Assembly: GCF_012641335.1 (NCBI RefSeq)
Contig: NZ_JABAID010000013.1
Coordinates: 32,965 to 96,964, forward strand
Reading direction: 5' to 3'
Length of the DNA stretch: 64,000 bases
From: Novosphingobium sp. ERN07
GTDB taxonomy: Bacteria > Pseudomonadota > Alphaproteobacteria > Sphingomonadales > Sphingomonadaceae
Below, piece by piece: positions 30,515 to 39,697 of this stretch (positions within the stretch are counted from its first letter, which is position 1; each line of letters opens with the position of its first letter). The position numbers were made by a program, and so were the translations under genes. The notes beneath the pieces were generated by a model. It was not told the DNA's origin, ran no database searches, and saw only the letters and a program-made list of their open reading frames with translations.

Positions 30515-32005
30515 TCAGGCAACCTTTTCGACCGGCAGCGAAAGCTGATCGGGGTTTTCGCGCTGGGCAAGGTCGGTCAACCGGGTCGGATATTCGCCGG
30601 TGAAACAGGCATCGCAATACTGCGGGCAAGACTTCTTGCGCTCAGGCTCACCGACGGCACGGTATAGGCCGTCGATGGAAACAAAGGCCAGACTATCGGC
30701 ATGAATGAAGTCTGCCATCGCCTGCACATCCATACGTGCGGCGAGCAGTTTCGATCTTTCGGGCGTGTCCACGCCATAGAAGCATGAATGTTCGGTCGGC
30801 GGGCTGGCGATGCGCATATGCACTTCTGCGGCCCCTGCATCGCGCATCATCTGCACGATCTTGAGGCTGGTGGTGCCGCGCACGATTGAATCGTCGATCA
30901 GCACGATGCGCTTACCCGCCACCAGTGCGCGGTTTGCGTTATGCTTGCGCTTCACGTCGGCATTGCGCGCGCCATCTGAAGGCTGGATGAACGTGCGGCC
31001 AACATAGTGCGAACGAATGATGCCAAGCTCGAACGGAATGCCCGATTGCTGCGCATAGCCCAGTGCGGCAGGAACGCCGCTGTCGGGCACGGGGATCACC
31101 AGATCCGCATCTGCCGGGCTTTCGATGGCCAGTTGCGCGCCGATGGCCTTGCGCACCTGATAGACCGAATTGCCGCCCATGATCGAATCCGGGCGGCTGA
31201 AATAGACGTGCTCGAAAATGCACGGGCGCGCGTCGGGCGTGCCAAAGGGGCGATGCGTGCTGAGCTTTCCATCAAGGTCCACCTGAATCAGTTCGCCCGG
31301 TTCAACTTCACGCACGAAATCGGCACCGACCACATCAAGGGCTACGGTTTCGCTGGCGAAGACAATGGCGTCACCAATCTTTCCCATTACCAGCGGACGG
31401 ATGCCCAGCGGGTCACGGCAAGCGATCATACCCTGCGGAGTCATGCAGATCAGCGAATAGGCACCTTCGACCAGGCGCAGCGCATCCACGAACCGGTCCA
31501 GCAGGGTCGGGTAGCGACTGGTAGCGACGAGGTGGATGATCACCTCGGTATCGGAGGTAGACTGGAAGATCGCGCCCTTGCGCACCAGATCGCGCTTCAG
31601 GAACATCGCGTTCGAGATGTTGCCGTTATGCGCGATGGCGAACCCGCCAGACGCAAGGTCTGCGAACAACGGTTGAACGTTGCGCACGCCAGCACCACCG
31701 GTGGTGGAATAGCGAACGTGGCCCGAAGCCATCATCCCCGGCAGTTCGGCCAATGCCGATCCGCTGGAGAAGTTTGCCGCAACGTGGCCGATGCCCTTGC
31801 GGGAATAGAACTCCTGCCCATCAAAGCTGGTGATGCCAACAGCTTCCTGCCCGCGATGCTGCAATGCGTGAAGCCCCAGCGCAACTGTCGTCGCAGCGTC
31901 ACGGACGCCGAGTACGCCGAAAATGCCGCACTCTTCGCGCAGCTTGTCGTCATCGCCCCCGATATCCCAAGGGGCAGCGTCGAAGAGGTCGTTATGTGAG
32001 GTCAT
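30515..32005 (-). CDS. purF: Amidophosphoribosyltransferase, iron-sulfur type
   Basis: 496 residues from the ATG at 32005; the frame is open upstream but the family start fits here. PurF makes 5-phosphoribosylamine from PRPP and glutamine, the first step of purine synthesis. A propeptide of about 25 residues precedes the nucleophile in EECGIFGVLG (C26). ALQHRGQEAVGI and the PRPP loop VLIDDSIVRGTTSL are present. Cysteines in RPCIFEHVYF, EHSCFYGVD and CDACFTGEYPT occupy the four [4Fe-4S] positions of the Bacillus type, so the enzyme should be oxygen-sensitive and processed. Confidence 0.97.
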   Translation of the reverse strand: MTSHNDLFDAAPWDIGGDDDKLREECGIFGVLGVRDAATTVALGLHALQHRGQEAVGITSFDGQEFYSRKGIGHVAANFSSGSALAELPGMMASGHVRYSTTGGAGVRNVQPLFADLASGGFAIAHNGNISNAMFLKRDLVRKGAIFQSTSDTEVIIHLVATSRYPTLLDRFVDALRLVEGAYSLICMTPQGMIACRDPLGIRPLVMGKIGDAIVFASETVALDVVGADFVREVEPGELIQVDLDGKLSTHRPFGTPDARPCIFEHVYFSRPDSIMGGNSVYQVRKAIGAQLAIESPADADLVIPVPDSGVPAALGYAQQSGIPFELGIIRSHYVGRTFIQPSDGARNADVKRKHNANRALVAGKRIVLIDDSIVRGTTSLKIVQMMRDAGAAEVHMRIASPPTEHSCFYGVDTPERSKLLAARMDVQAMADFIHADSLAFVSIDGLYRAVGEPERKKSCPQYCDACFTGEYPTRLTDLAQRENPDQLSLPVEKVA

Positions 32006-32171
32006 GGGTCCCGTGGACTCGCGTGGACGCAAGCGCGTCGGCCAAAGCTGGCGCCCAAATGGCGACGTTTGCCCGCGAAGGCAAGGGTTAGGTTTCATCA
32101 ATGCGCGCAGAACGGCACACTGCCGGCGCTTGGCTGCAAAATCTTAACCAAAATCATTCAGATAATAGCCG

Positions 32172-33110
32172 ATGCGCATCGCTCGCCTTCTTGCATGTCC
32201 TGCCGGGGTTTCACTAACCTACTTCGCCCTGGCCGCGGGCTCGGTCGCGTTTGGCAGATTTACCGGCGGCGTGGCGATGGTGTGGATCGCCAGTGCCATG
32301 CTGGCAGGCCGCCTGCTGCATTTGCCCGAACATCGCTGGATGCCGTGGGTGGTCGGTAGTGCCATCGCAAGCTTCATCGCTACCGGGCTGTGGGGTTTCG
32401 GCTGGATGGCGGCATTTCCGTTTGCGGTCATCAACATCCTCGAAGCGGTTGCTGCAGCGGTGATCTGGCGGCGCATAACGAAAGCATTCTGGCCTTACGA
32501 AGCGCTGGAATGGGTGGCTTCGTTTTACATCGGCATTGGCCTGACGGTGCCTTTGCTCTCCGGTGCCCTCGCGGCATTTACGGCCTGGGTTGTCCACGGA
32601 CAGCCAGTGATCGAAAATTTCACCCGCTGGATAATCGGTCACGCGCTGGGCCTGCTCGCTTGCTTGCCGGTGTTCCACTTCATCTACGGTCGGCTTGGCC
32701 GCGGGCGTAGCGCACTTCCACCGCAGGACATGCTGCCGTTGGCTGCGTTGGTTATCGGAACCTTCTCCGTGCTGACGGTTACCGTGTTCGTGCTGGATAT
32801 GCGGGCGTTGCTGGTGTTCCCAATGGTTTACCTCCTGGTCGCTTCGGCGACGGTGCCCAGTGCAATTCTCACCCAGTTGCCCTTGCTGCTGATCGTGATT
32901 GGCGGGGGGATGACCGTTGCCGGAATGGGGCCAATCGCGGCAATGGACTGGCAGATGGGCGACCGCGTCCAGTTCTTTCAACTATATGTTGGCGTGACGG
33001 TATTGACCTCGCTGCCGCTGCAATGTCAGCGTGCAAAGCGCGTACTTGAAATGCGGCGAATGCGAGCCCGGATCGCTGAGCTGGAAAACCAGAACCATTC
33101 AATGCTCTAG
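32172..33110 (+). CDS. Stand-alone MASE1 membrane protein
   Basis: 312 residues, about eight hydrophobic helices. The pattern (VSLTYFALAAGSVAFGRFTG, AMVWIASAMLAGRLL, FPFAVINILEAVAAAVIWRR, IENFTRWIIGHALGLL) matches MASE1, normally the sensory N-terminus of diguanylate cyclases and histidine kinases. Here the protein stops after a short charged helix (AKRVLEMRRMRARIAELENQ), just where an output domain would start. It may be a truncated sensor or a separate adaptor. No frameshifted GGDEF remnant is seen before lolC. Confidence 0.75.
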   Translation: MRIARLLACPAGVSLTYFALAAGSVAFGRFTGGVAMVWIASAMLAGRLLHLPEHRWMPWVVGSAIASFIATGLWGFGWMAAFPFAVINILEAVAAAVIWRRITKAFWPYEALEWVASFYIGIGLTVPLLSGALAAFTAWVVHGQPVIENFTRWIIGHALGLLACLPVFHFIYGRLGRGRSALPPQDMLPLAALVIGTFSVLTVTVFVLDMRALLVFPMVYLLVASATVPSAILTQLPLLLIVIGGGMTVAGMGPIAAMDWQMGDRVQFFQLYVGVTVLTSLPLQCQRAKRVLEMRRMRARIAELENQNHSML

Positions 33111-33204
33111 AGGCATTGCCGTTTTTGCCGCTTCACCCTACATCCGCAGCCGCCTGCGCCGTTTTCTGCGTGCAACCGGCAAACCGTTTCCAAAGGGCTG
33201 CTGC

Positions 33205-34446
33205 TTGATCCTCTCCCCCTTCGAATGGACCATCGCCAAGCGCTACATGCTGCCGGGCCGGGGCGAGGCGTTCATCGCGCTCGTTGCCGGCATAAGCCTT
33301 GTTGCGGTCATGCTCGGCGTTGCGGCGCTGGTCATCGTCATGAGCGTGATGAACGGCTTTCGCGCCGAACTGCTCGACAAGATTGTCGGCCTCAATGGCC
33401 ACGCGATCATTCAGGCCTATGGCGGCCGGCTCGAAAACTGGCAGGATATTCTCAAGCGGGTAGAGGCAACACCCGGCGTTACCCATGCTTCGCCGCTGAT
33501 TGAACAGCCACTGCTTGCCAGTTTCAACGGCCGGGTTGAGGCCGTGCTGGTGCGTGGCAACACCGATGGCGATATCAAAAGGCTTGAAGACAAGCGCGTC
33601 GATGGCGTGATTGCCTCGCTGCGGCCCGGATCGGGCAACATCGCGCTGGGATCGCGGCTCGCGCAGAACCTCGGCGCGCGGGTGGGCGATACGATCACGA
33701 TCATCAACCCGCAGGGCAGGGCGACACCGTTCGGCACTGTCCCGCGCGAAATCGGCTATGTCGTGGCAGCGATCTTCGAGGTCGGGGTCTATGATTACGA
33801 CAACGCCTATGTCGTCATGCCCATCGCCGATGCGCAGACACTGCTGCTCACCGGCGATTCCATCGGCATGATCGAAGTCACGACGACCAATGCTGATACC
33901 GTTTCGCAGACGTTGGCTCCGATAACCAAGGAACTTGAAGGCACTGCCGTCGTCACCGACTGGAAGACCATCAACGCCAGCCTGTTTGAGGCATTGGCGG
34001 TGGAACGGGTAGCCATGTTCATCGTCTTGTCGATCATCGTGCTGGTTGCCGTGTTCAACATCCTGTCGTCGCTGATCATGCTCGTTCGCGCCAAGACGCG
34101 CGACATCGCGATCCTGCGCACGATGGGGGCCACGCGCAAAAGCCTGCTGAAGATCTTCGTGACCATCGGTTTCGTGATCGGCGCTATGGGCACGCTATCC
34201 GGCCTTGGCCTTGGCTTCGTGTTCCTGTTCTTCCGCCAGCCTATCGTCAACGCGATCCAGTGGATCACCGGGCAGAACCTGTGGGATCCCTCGATCCGCT
34301 TCCTCACCGAACTGCCCAGCCGCTCCGATCCGGTGGAGATCACCACGATCTGCCTGATGGCCCTGCTGTTCTCGTTCCTCGCCACGCTCTATCCGGCACT
34401 CAAGGCCGCGAGCACGGACCCCGTTCAGGTGCTGCGTTATGAGTGA
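33205..34446 (+). CDS. lolC: Lipoprotein-releasing ABC transporter permease LolC/LolE
   Basis: 413 residues from a TTG at 33205, which has AAAGGG seven bases upstream and gives [20 protein letters not shown], the family start. Four membrane helices: one at residues about 28-50 ([20 protein letters not shown]), then three in the last 170 residues, flanking a large periplasmic domain. [12 protein letters not shown] is the coupling region for the ATPase. With LolD it extracts lipoproteins from the inner membrane and hands them to LolA. A single gene serves for both LolC and LolE, as in most alphaproteobacteria. Confidence 0.94.
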   Translation: MILSPFEWTIAKRYMLPGRGEAFIALVAGISLVAVMLGVAALVIVMSVMNGFRAELLDKIVGLNGHAIIQAYGGRLENWQDILKRVEATPGVTHASPLIEQPLLASFNGRVEAVLVRGNTDGDIKRLEDKRVDGVIASLRPGSGNIALGSRLAQNLGARVGDTITIINPQGRATPFGTVPREIGYVVAAIFEVGVYDYDNAYVVMPIADAQTLLLTGDSIGMIEVTTTNADTVSQTLAPITKELEGTAVVTDWKTINASLFEALAVERVAMFIVLSIIVLVAVFNILSSLIMLVRAKTRDIAILRTMGATRKSLLKIFVTIGFVIGAMGTLSGLGLGFVFLFFRQPIVNAIQWITGQNLWDPSIRFLTELPSRSDPVEITTICLMALLFSFLATLYPALKAASTDPVQVLRYE

Positions 34447-35128
34447 TCCCGTTGCCAAAACCCCCGTGGTGCGCCTCAAAGAACTCCGGCGCTCGTTCAG
34501 CCAAGGCGGTGTGACCATCGATGTTCTACGCGGTGTCGATCTCGACATTCGCCCCGGAGAGATCGTCGCGCTGCTCGGCCCGTCCGGTTCGGGCAAATCC
34601 ACGATGTTGCAAGCCATCGGCCTGCTCGAAGGCGGCTTTTCCGGCCTGATCGAGATTGCGGGCACAAATGCGTCAGAGCTTTCGGGCGATGATCGCACCA
34701 CGCTCCGCCGCGATCACCTCGGTTTCGTTTATCAATTCCACCACCTCCTGCCTGATTTCAACGCGATAGAGAACGTCGTCCTGCCGCAGATGGTAGCCGG
34801 CAAACCGCGTGCCGAAGCAGAGGCGCGCGCCACCGAACTGCTGACCGCACTTGGCCTCGCCAAGCGTCTGGACCATCGCCCCAGCCAGCTTTCCGGCGGC
34901 GAACAGCAGCGAGTCGCGGTGGCTCGCGCGCTGGCGAACCGGCCAGAGATGGTCCTGGCCGATGAACCCACTGGTAACCTTGATGAAGCCACGGCTGACC
35001 GCGTGCTGGAAGAATTCCTCAAACTCGTCCGGGGTGAAGGCAGCGCTGCCCTGATCGCGACGCACAACGAACGCCTCGCTCTCCGCATGGATCGCGTGGT
35101 TCGCCTGCACGAAGGCGTGCTGGAATAG
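34439..35128 (+). CDS. lolD: Lipoprotein-releasing ABC transporter ATP-binding protein
   Basis: 229 residues; the ATG lies inside the end of lolC (8-bp overlap). Walker [10 protein letters not shown], signature [16 protein letters not shown], Walker [13 protein letters not shown] and switch ATHN are all intact. [20 protein letters not shown] is the Q-loop area typical for the LolD/MacB group. It powers lipoprotein release by LolC. Confidence 0.96.
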   Translation: MSDPVAKTPVVRLKELRRSFSQGGVTIDVLRGVDLDIRPGEIVALLGPSGSGKSTMLQAIGLLEGGFSGLIEIAGTNASELSGDDRTTLRRDHLGFVYQFHHLLPDFNAIENVVLPQMVAGKPRAEAEARATELLTALGLAKRLDHRPSQLSGGEQQRVAVARALANRPEMVLADEPTGNLDEATADRVLEEFLKLVRGEGSAALIATHNERLALRMDRVVRLHEGVLE

Positions 35129-35178
35129 GGATACAAGATCACCTTCGCGCGTTTCATCGGGCAAAGGAGATCGTACCC

Positions 35179-35442
35179 ATGAACACCACGATCCGCGCTG
35201 AAGCACCTGACAAGGCTTCTTTCTGGACCGATCATGCCACCGTCTTGCGCCGCGAGGCTGCCGACGGCGTATTCCACGGCTTCGCTACGCTCCATTCGGG
35301 CAGCTTTGCCGACATGGTCCGCATGGTCGCCAGAATGCCGGAAGGCGAACGCGTTAATCTCGTTATCGAAAAGAGCGGTGATCGGCAGTACAACCCCGCA
35401 GAGATCATGGCGCTCCGCACGCGGAGCGACTTCCCCGCCTGA
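35179..35442 (+). CDS. Small conserved-looking hypothetical protein
   Basis: 87 residues with a strong ribosome site (AAAGGAGA) 10 bases before the ATG. It contains no signal peptide and no membrane segment. [19 protein letters not shown] and [20 protein letters not shown] suggest a compact alpha/beta domain. No named family recognised. It lies 50 bases after lolD and before the glutathione peroxidase gene. The codon use is like its neighbours, which supports a real gene. Confidence 0.68.
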   Translation: MNTTIRAEAPDKASFWTDHATVLRREAADGVFHGFATLHSGSFADMVRMVARMPEGERVNLVIEKSGDRQYNPAEIMALRTRSDFPA

Positions 35443-35469
35443 CGCAAAATTGCATGTTTCCGCGCTTGA

Positions 35470-35504
35470 TTGCCCCCGGACGCCATGAGACGTTGCGGGG
35501 GCAA
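35470..35504. promoter_or_regulatory. Inverted repeat upstream of glutathione peroxidase gene
   Basis: TTGCCCCC at 35470-35477 and GGGGGCAA at 35497-35504 are exact 8-bp inverted arms around 19 bases. There is no T-run after the second arm, so it is not a standard terminator for the upstream small gene. It could be an operator or an mRNA leader hairpin. Confidence 0.4.
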
Positions 35505-35524
35505 CTGCATTGGGGAGCGCCTGC

Positions 35525-36013
35525 ATGACCGAACCCACCACTATTGCCGATTTCAAGGTAAAGAAGCCCAATGGTGAGACTATCGATCTTGCCGACAAGC
35601 AGGGCAAAGTTCTGCTGGTGGTCAACACCGCTTCCAAATGCGGCTTCACCCCACAGTACGATGGGCTGGAAAAGCTGTGGCAGGACTACGGCCAAAAGGG
35701 CTTCGAAGTGCTCGCATTCCCCTGCAACCAGTTCGGCGGGCAGGAACCCGGCACGGCGGACGAGATCGAAAGTTTCTGCAAGGTCAACTTCGGCCTCAGC
35801 TTCCCGCTCATGGCCAAGATCGAGGTCAATGGCGACAATGCCGACCCGCTCTATGACTGGTTGAAAAAGGAAGCCCCCGGCGTGCTTGGCACCAAGGGCA
35901 TCAAGTGGAACTTCACCAAGTTCCTGATCGGCCGCGATGGCAAGGTCGTGCGCCGCTATGCGCCGACCGACAAGCCGGAGAGCATTGCGAAGGACATCGA
36001 AAAGCTGCTGTAG
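35525..36013 (+). CDS. Glutathione peroxidase (Cys type)
   Basis: 162 residues from the ATG at 35525. [12 protein letters not shown] carries the peroxidatic cysteine C39 where animal enzymes have selenocysteine; [12 protein letters not shown] supplies glutamine and a possible resolving cysteine; KWNFTKFLI supplies tryptophan and asparagine of the tetrad. Such bacterial enzymes usually take electrons from thioredoxin or glutathione and reduce peroxides in the cytoplasm. A terminator follows the stop. Confidence 0.95.
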   Translation: MTEPTTIADFKVKKPNGETIDLADKQGKVLLVVNTASKCGFTPQYDGLEKLWQDYGQKGFEVLAFPCNQFGGQEPGTADEIESFCKVNFGLSFPLMAKIEVNGDNADPLYDWLKKEAPGVLGTKGIKWNFTKFLIGRDGKVVRRYAPTDKPESIAKDIEKLL

Positions 36014-36034
36014 AATCTGTCGATAAGATAGCCC

Positions 36035-36075
36035 GAAGAAGGCCGCGCCTCTCGCAAGTGCGCGGCCTTCTTCCT
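36035..36075 (+). terminator. Intrinsic terminator between glutathione peroxidase and dnaE
   Basis: GAAGAAGGCCGCGC at 36035-36048 pairs perfectly with GCGCGGCCTTCTTC at 36060-36073, a 14-bp stem. The tail is short (CTACCTT), so the stem itself does most of the work. Confidence 0.75.
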
Positions 36076-36087
36076 ACCTTGAACCCC

Positions 36088-39000
36088 ATGCCCCACGCCC
36101 CCTTCGTCCCGCTCCGCATCTTCTCGTCCTACACGATGCTCGATGGCGCGATCGATCCGAAGGCCATCGCCAAGACAGCGGCAGAACGCGGCTTTCCGGC
36201 TGCTGCTATTACCGACCGCAACGGCCTCTACGGCAGCGTGGCCTATGCCAAGGCGTGCAAGGATATGGGCGTGCAGCCGGTTATCGGCACCATGCTCGCT
36301 GTGGCGCGGCCAGAGCGGGAAGGGGCTGCCACCGGTTTCGGGCCTGCGTCCCCGACGATAGACTGGCTGGCGCTCTATGCGCAGGATGCCACGGGGTATG
36401 ACAATCTGTGCCACCTCGTCAGCCGGGCGCATCTGGATCGCCCGCTGGAGTTTGACGCGCATGTGGTACTGGCAGACCTTGTGGGCCACACTGATGGCCT
36501 GATCTGCCTGACTGCCGCCGGGGAAGGCGCGCTTGCCCGCCTGCTCGCCGGACAGCAGCAGAGCGCCGCAGAAGCCTACCTCGATAGGTTGCAGGAACTG
36601 TTCCCCCAGCGCCTCTATATAGAAATCGCCCGCCGCAACGATGCGCAGGAAGAAGCATCGGAAGAAGCGCTGATTGATCTGGCCTATGCGCGCGACATCC
36701 CACTTGTTGCCACCAATCCGGCCTGTTTTGCCGAACGCAGCTTCTATGATGCGCACGACGCCATGTTGTGCATCGCCAGCTCCACGCATGTCGATAGCGC
36801 CGACCGCCCACGCTCAGGCAAGGAATGGTGGATCAAGCCTGCCGAGGTGATGGCCGAACTGTTCAAGGACTTGCCCGAAGCACTCGCCAACACGCTGGTC
36901 GTGGCGCAGCGGTGTGCGACCATGCCGCCCAAGCGCAAGCCGATCCTGCCCAGCCTTGCCGGCGATCAGGAAGGCGAAGCGCGCATGTGCGCCGAGGACA
37001 GCCGCAAGGGCCTCGTCCTGCGGCTGCGGCCCTATTATCCCGAAGTCGCCCACGCCGAACTTGATCGTGTGTTGTGTCTTGGTCCCGATGCCGAACCGGA
37101 TGCGGCGGAATACCCGCAACTCAACGTCGCGGGCGTGTGGGAAGAAGTTCTCGATTATCGCAAGCGGCTTGAGTTCGAAATCGCGATCATCAATCGCATG
37201 GGCTTTGGCGGCTACTTCCTGATCGTGGCCGACTTCATCAAGTGGGCCAAGGAAAACGACATTCCTGTGGGGCCGGGGCGCGGTTCGGGTGCAGGCTCCC
37301 TAGTCGCCTGGGCGCTGACGATCACCGATCTCGATCCGATCAAGCTGGGCCTCCTGTTCGAACGCTTCCTCAACCCGGAACGCGTTTCGATGCCAGACTT
37401 CGATATCGACTTCTGCGAAACCCGGCGCGGGGAAGTGATCCGCTATGTGCAGCGCAAATATGGGCTGGATCACGTCGCGCAGATCATCACCTTCGGTAAA
37501 CTGAAGGCCCGCGCCGTGCTGCGCGATACCGGGCGCATCCTGCAGATGAGCTATGGTCAGACCGACCGCCTGTGCAAGATGGTGCCCAACCATCCCACCG
37601 ATCCGTGGCCGCTGCCCCGCGCATTGAACGGCGTGGCCGAACTCAAGCGTGAATACGACCGCGATCCAGACGTGAAGCGCCTGATTGATCTTGCGATGCA
37701 GCTTGAAGGCCTGCCGCGCAACAGTTCCACCCACGCGGCGGGCGTGGTGATTGGTGACCGCCCGCTGGCGCAACTCGTCCCGCTCTACCGCGATCCGCGT
37801 TCCGACATGCCGGTCACGCAGTTCGACATGAAGCATGTCGAGGATGCGGGGCTGGTGAAGTTCGACTTTCTCGGCCTGAAAACGCTGTCGGTCCTGCGCA
37901 AGGCGGTAGACCTGATGGGCAAGCGCGGCATCCAGATCGACCTGTCCGCCTTGGCATGGGATGACGAGCAGACCTACAAGCTGCTCCAGTCAGGCGATAC
38001 CGTCGGCGTGTTCCAGCTGGAATCCGAAGGGATGCGCCGCACGCTGGCGGCGGTAAAGCCCACGAATTTTGGCGACATCATCGCGCTCGTTTCGCTCTAC
38101 CGGCCCGGGCCGATGGACAATATCCCCTTGTTCGGCCGTCGCAAGAACGGGCTGGAAAGCATTGAATATCCGCATGAAAAGTTGGCGGGCATCCTGTCTG
38201 AAACTTACGGCATCTTCGTCTATCAGGAACAGGTGATGCAGGCCGCGCAGATCCTGGCGGGCTATTCGCTGGGCGATGCAGACCTTTTGCGCCGCGCGAT
38301 GGGCAAGAAGGTGCAGGCCGAAATGGACGCGCAGCGCCAGCGCTTCGTCGATGGCTGCAAGGACGTTTCGGGCATTCCCGCGGCCAAGGCCAACGAACTG
38401 TTCGATTTGATCGACAAGTTCGCAGGCTACGGCTTCAACAAATCGCACGCTGCCGCCTATGCGCTGCTCGCCTACCAGACGGCGTGGCTTAAAACGCACT
38501 ATCCGCACGAATTCTATGCCGCCGCGATGTGCTTCGACATGCACCAGTCGGAAAAGCTGTCGGTCTTCGTCGATGACATGCGCCGCAACGGCGTTGCGCT
38601 CGCCGGGCCGGACATCAACCATTCCGAGGCAGAGTTCACCGTAGAGCGCACCAGTGACGGTTTCGCCGTGCGCTATGCGCTGGCGGGCCTCAGGAACGTG
38701 GGTGAAAAGGCGATGGAACAGATCGTGGCGGAGCGCGAGGGCAATGGTCCCTTCGCCTCGCTCGACGATCTGTTCCGCCGTCTCCCGGCAGGATCGATGA
38801 ACCGCCGCCAGTTGGAAGCCCTCGCCGCAGGCGGCGCGCTCGATTGCCTCGAACCCAACCGCGCGCAAGTGATCGCCAATGCCGAATTGCTGATGGCCGT
38901 GGCTGACGAAGCCGTCCGGTCGCGCACGTCGGGGCAGGGAGGCCTCTTCGGCGGAGACGATCACGCCACCCCCGCCACGCGCCTTGCCGAGACAAAGCCG

Positions 39001-39678
39001 TGGAGCCGGGCCGACCAGATGGCGGCAGAGCGCGAGAACTTCGGCTTCTATTTCGCCGCGCATCCGGTGGAGGAATATCGCGCGGTCGCCTCTGCCAACG
39101 GCGCGCGCTCCTATGGCAGCCTGATGACTGGCACGGGCGAGCCGGGCGGACGTTCCGGCGCGGTCATGGCAGCGCTGGTGGAGAACGTGCAGAAGCGTAA
39201 GACGAAGAAGGGCAAGGATTTCGTCATGGCCGACTTCTCCGACAGTTCGGGCCTGTTCTCCGCGTCCTGCTTTGAAGAATCGCTGGTCGAACCGTTCCAG
39301 CAGTGGGCGCGTGAAGGCACATGCGTACTGCTCAATGTCGAACTGGATCGGCCCAACCCCGATGAACCGCCCCGCGTCACCGTGCGCGGCGCGCGTCCAC
39401 TGGCCTCGGTCACCAATGCCTCGCGCATGTTGCTGAAACTCGACGTCAGCAAGCTTGAGGCGATTTCCGAACTTGCCATGCTGCTGCCGCGCGAAGCGGG
39501 CGGAAAGGGCGAAGTGCTGGCCCGGTTGCGTACCGGTGGGCCGAAGGAACCGCTCGTCCGGCTTGGCAATGATTTTAAACTGGACAGTGACTTAATCGAG
39601 CGATTGATTCCGATAGAAGGGCTTGCCAATGTAGCCCTCACCGCAAGACCGGAAAGGCATCTGCGGCTGGTGGAATAA
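36088..39678 (+). CDS. dnaE: DNA polymerase III alpha subunit
   Basis: 1196 residues from the ATG at 36088, which gives the family start (FVPLRIFSSYTMLDGAIDP). The frame is open upstream through the terminator and is not coding there. Order: PHP domain (1-~280), palm with the PDFDIDFCETRRGE catalytic aspartates near residue 430, fingers (YRPGPMDNIPLF, AGYGFNKSHAAAYALLAYQT), tandem HhH, and a C-terminal OB fold (VMAALVENVQKRKTKKGKDF). The first PHP motif reads FSSYT instead of HSDYS, so the metal site is lost and proofreading must come from a separate epsilon subunit. It is the replicative polymerase; 1196 residues is normal. Confidence 0.98.
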   Translation: MPHAPFVPLRIFSSYTMLDGAIDPKAIAKTAAERGFPAAAITDRNGLYGSVAYAKACKDMGVQPVIGTMLAVARPEREGAATGFGPASPTIDWLALYAQDATGYDNLCHLVSRAHLDRPLEFDAHVVLADLVGHTDGLICLTAAGEGALARLLAGQQQSAAEAYLDRLQELFPQRLYIEIARRNDAQEEASEEALIDLAYARDIPLVATNPACFAERSFYDAHDAMLCIASSTHVDSADRPRSGKEWWIKPAEVMAELFKDLPEALANTLVVAQRCATMPPKRKPILPSLAGDQEGEARMCAEDSRKGLVLRLRPYYPEVAHAELDRVLCLGPDAEPDAAEYPQLNVAGVWEEVLDYRKRLEFEIAIINRMGFGGYFLIVADFIKWAKENDIPVGPGRGSGAGSLVAWALTITDLDPIKLGLLFERFLNPERVSMPDFDIDFCETRRGEVIRYVQRKYGLDHVAQIITFGKLKARAVLRDTGRILQMSYGQTDRLCKMVPNHPTDPWPLPRALNGVAELKREYDRDPDVKRLIDLAMQLEGLPRNSSTHAAGVVIGDRPLAQLVPLYRDPRSDMPVTQFDMKHVEDAGLVKFDFLGLKTLSVLRKAVDLMGKRGIQIDLSALAWDDEQTYKLLQSGDTVGVFQLESEGMRRTLAAVKPTNFGDIIALVSLYRPGPMDNIPLFGRRKNGLESIEYPHEKLAGILSETYGIFVYQEQVMQAAQILAGYSLGDADLLRRAMGKKVQAEMDAQRQRFVDGCKDVSGIPAAKANELFDLIDKFAGYGFNKSHAAAYALLAYQTAWLKTHYPHEFYAAAMCFDMHQSEKLSVFVDDMRRNGVALAGPDINHSEAEFTVERTSDGFAVRYALAGLRNVGEKAMEQIVAEREGNGPFASLDDLFRRLPAGSMNRRQLEALAAGGALDCLEPNRAQVIANAELLMAVADEAVRSRTSGQGGLFGGDDHATPATRLAETKPWSRADQMAAERENFGFYFAAHPVEEYRAVASANGARSYGSLMTGTGEPGGRSGAVMAALVENVQKRKTKKGKDFVMADFSDSSGLFSASCFEESLVEPFQQWAREGTCVLLNVELDRPNPDEPPRVTVRGARPLASVTNASRMLLKLDVSKLEAISELAMLLPREAGGKGEVLARLRTGGPKEPLVRLGNDFKLDSDLIERLIPIEGLANVALTARPERHLRLVE

Positions 39679-39697
39679 AAACCAAACGGAGAGAGCG

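Noticed and set aside
37990..39063. 357-codon frame antisense to dnaE
   Set aside because: Same reason: mirror of GC-rich codon use in dnaE, no domain or start signal.
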